64,000 bases of DNA, taken from contig NC_088313.1 of assembly GCF_910592395.1 (NCBI RefSeq), positions 19,422,437-19,486,436 of the forward strand, written 5' to 3'. Numbering within the stretch: the first letter of the stretch is position 1; each line of letters opens with the position of its first letter. A program made the translations under genes and the position numbers. Source of the stretch: Lineus longissimus. Lineage: Eukaryota > Nemertea > Pilidiophora > Heteronemertea > Lineidae. Shown one piece after another: positions 61,901 to 64,000 of this stretch. Below the pieces are notes generated by a model, which did not search any database, had not been told where the DNA came from, and saw only the letters and a list, made by a program, of their open reading frames with translations.

Positions 61901-63668
61901 TACTCTCTTAATTGCCATAGTTGAGATTTTTATTTTGGGCCCTTTCTTTATGGTCCTTCTAGAATGAGTTCCATTTGGACTCCATGGTTGAGAGACAAAT
62001 TGTTATTCCTCCCTTGTTTCCTCTCTCTCAGTGTTCTTGGTAGGAATTTCATTTTGTCACGAGTTGGTGAAATCCTGTTCTCAATACATGCACCTCTATT
62101 TTTCTCTCTTAATGTTTGAATAGCAGATATGTTTGTTGAATTAAGAACTTGTTTATAATGTCTAGATTCAAATACCTTTGTCGAAATCGTATTCTGTTTT
62201 TGTTCTGAAATCCACCTTGTTTCTGATTTAATAACCTAGGCCACTGTAGTGCATGTTGACTTTTAGTTGTCATGCATGGATTGGTTCTCTTTGGATAAGT
62301 TTAGTTGCCTTTTACTAGTTTTTGCAATAGATAGGTTTAGATGAAGTTGACACATTCGTGCTTAGACATGGTAGATACCTGAATGATATTCATAGTGAAT
62401 CGTGAAGAGCATCTTTACACACAAAGGTTTTGGCATCTTATCAATATCGAAAACCTTGGCATATAATGGGCCCATTAAGCCACCTCTCGCAGGACTTGTA
62501 AAACTGTCTCTAAAATGTAGAACATTTGCTTTGTGGCCATAAGCCCTGAACTCTTTCTTTTTGCATGGCCACATCTTTGTGAGAAGATCATATTCTCAAA
62601 CTCTGAGAAGTCATTTTCTCTCGCGATATAATGAATAATCAGGGAGATTTGACGGTGGAAATATGACCAGGCATGTAAAGCCATATAACGTTAGGCTGGG
62701 ATAGCAATTCACATGACATGTGTTACTAGCTACCTGACAACTGTTATATGCATGGGACAGTACATGTAAGTCTGTTTGCTTGAAATGGACTGATGTAGAC
62801 CACAAACAGAAGCGGGTTTAAAAATTTAAAAAAGTCATGGGCTGATATTCTAGACTTGAAAGCAGCATAAGACCTTAAGGGTTGGATGCAAAAAAGGGTA
62901 AACATCTGATATAATAATTACTCTTTCATAGTGCTTATTTTGCTTGTCCCCAGCCGCTTCTGGCATGAAATTGCTACATGTTTACCAAATAATCAGGTCT
63001 CATGGATCCTGACCCTCTGTGGTGCATTTGCTTGTTTGTCCCTGTGATCCTAAGGGCTATGATGGCGAAAGTCCCGGGTCCTGGATGGCCCAACCATGCC
63101 AGATAGGTCTTAGGCAAGGGCCCAGACCAAGTTGATTTCAAGTGTTTGTGATGACGCTTTTAGGAGAAAGCCCCTCTACATGTACCAGGCTGCTATGGGC
63201 TTTATAAAGTTACAGAAATGAGAACCCTTGTACTTCTGATGGCTTAAAACATCGTCTTGCACTTTAGTAGTTAGTTAGAAAACTCCATAATGAGGTTGTT
63301 GTAGAAATGTGGAATTGAGCTATGATTATGAAACTGAGACAAGGATTCCATTGGCATGATCAAGACTACATGTACATCAACAGCACTACATATATGAATA
63401 AAAACACAAAATCGCAAACTTTCCTTGAGAGATATCCATATTATCATAACCACACTATCATATAAACCTCGGTTTCAGATTGAAGGCAAGAAATATGAGA
63501 GTAGTATATACCTTGACCTGCCCTCGACAAGACGTGAGTTGGATATGCGTGGCTCTGTGTCAACGTCATTGAGTAAACTTCAGATTCAAAGCGGGTCGCT
63601 AGTTTATGCCGGAAAGGACTCATTCCAGATTTCAACACTCTCCGTATCGACAAAGCTCACACATAACA
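55999..63668 (+). CDS. DOCK1/2/5-type Rac guanine nucleotide exchange factor, N-terminal part (continues beyond window)
   Basis: Exons: 55999-56044, 56458-56541, 56787-56883, 57014-57110, 57269-57414, 57602-57689, 57915-57950, 58288-58320, 58925-58957, 59072-59217, 59458-59539, 59685-59899, 59993-60195, 60400-60518, 60747-60918, 61051-61154, 63479-63668. They join in frame to 630 codons and end in phase 1. [15 protein letters not shown] starts an SH3 domain (to about residue 70; [21 protein letters not shown]). A helical segment follows with KIDLGN and [13 protein letters not shown]. Then come [26 protein letters not shown] and [13 protein letters not shown]. From about residue 436 ([16 protein letters not shown]) the DHR-1/C2 domain runs to [20 protein letters not shown]-1 binds phosphoinositides; the catalytic DHR-2 lies outside. 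KYGV plus GDVRNDIYV, and the match to DOCK1/5 over DOCK3/4, place it in the DOCK-A group. The two 33-nt exons at 58288 and 58925 are less certain. Confidence 0.94.
61155..63478. other. 2.3-kb intron of the DOCK gene
   Basis: No nested gene or clear transposon seen. ORFs on either strand lack splice context and recognisable domains. TACATGTA-type words occur near 62765, 63180 and 63370. Confidence 0.4.
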
Positions 63669-64000
63669 GTATGTTCCCAGTATTATTTTCTCTCTTAGTT
63701 AGCATATACGAGATGTATTACCAGCAACATGTCCCGCCCAAGTGAGAAGCATGAGTAGCTTGGATTGATGGTGCAATGTGGCTGAAGAAGTCGACAGAGT
63801 CACTCGAAATAGCTCGATAATCCCACTCCATTGTCACAACAAACGCTCACTAAAGCGATCTTGTAGAAAAGCAATGTTTGAAGAATCAGCCAATGTCGGC
63901 TTTTCCAAGTTCCAGTTGTTAACTTTAACTAGCAGACCACTTACACACAAATAATGACATTGTGCTCATGTAGTGATGACATCACAGATCTGTGTGCACT
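63669..64000 (+). other. Intron of the DOCK gene at the right edge
   Basis: It follows the donor A/GTATGT at 63669. No further exon of the conserved DOCK sequence is visible before the window ends. Confidence 0.5.

Overview
The window is animal nuclear DNA. Its genes are split by many GT-AG introns, spacing is wide, satellites and transposon relics are common, and the recognisable proteins are conserved metazoan orthologues. TACATGTA- and AGGCCTA-type short words recur in the non-coding DNA, and SINE, MITE and tandem-array content is high. Both suggest a marine invertebrate, such as an ambulacrarian or a lophotrochozoan. I cannot fix the species from the sequence alone.

Layout. 1-1016 (-): 5' part of a nucleoplasmin/nucleophosmin-type histone chaperone gene, running off the left edge. 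About 1640-8960: a tandem array of a ~925-bp unit, each copy carrying a tRNA-like Pol III head; its first copy is split by a 949-bp Mutator-like non-autonomous transposon with 9-bp target duplications. 9774-13014 (+): SIL1, an ER BiP nucleotide exchange factor, 8 exons, with a MITE in intron 2. 14781-17406 (-): WDR54, 7 exons. 21128-35075 (+): a cluster of five genes for four-span membrane proteins. Three short ones (21.1, 23.1 and 29.2 kb) are clear paralogues of a family I do not recognise. Two longer ones (25.6 and 33.9 kb) share only the topology. 37603-44980 (-): a 436-residue Pro/Ala-repeat protein, 4 coding exons, with a 284-bp satellite in its first intron. 46174-55625 (-): DDX56, a nucleolar DEAD-box helicase, fully resolved in 13 exons. 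Its 3.9-kb first intron holds a complete single-exon gene on the same strand for a predicted HD-like protein resembling DUF5662, and a decayed copy of the helicase motif-I exon. 55999 to the right edge (+): the N-terminal half of a DOCK1/2/5-type Rac guanine exchange factor, 17 exons in phase. It is divergent from DDX56 across 373 bp.

Exon models were built by eye from splice sites, reading phase and family resemblance. For SIL1, WDR54, DDX56 and the Pro/Ala protein the exon lengths sum to an exact open frame from ATG to stop. The housekeeping genes are not functionally linked to one another. The local biology that stands out is the tetraspan cluster, the nested gene, and the layered repeats.
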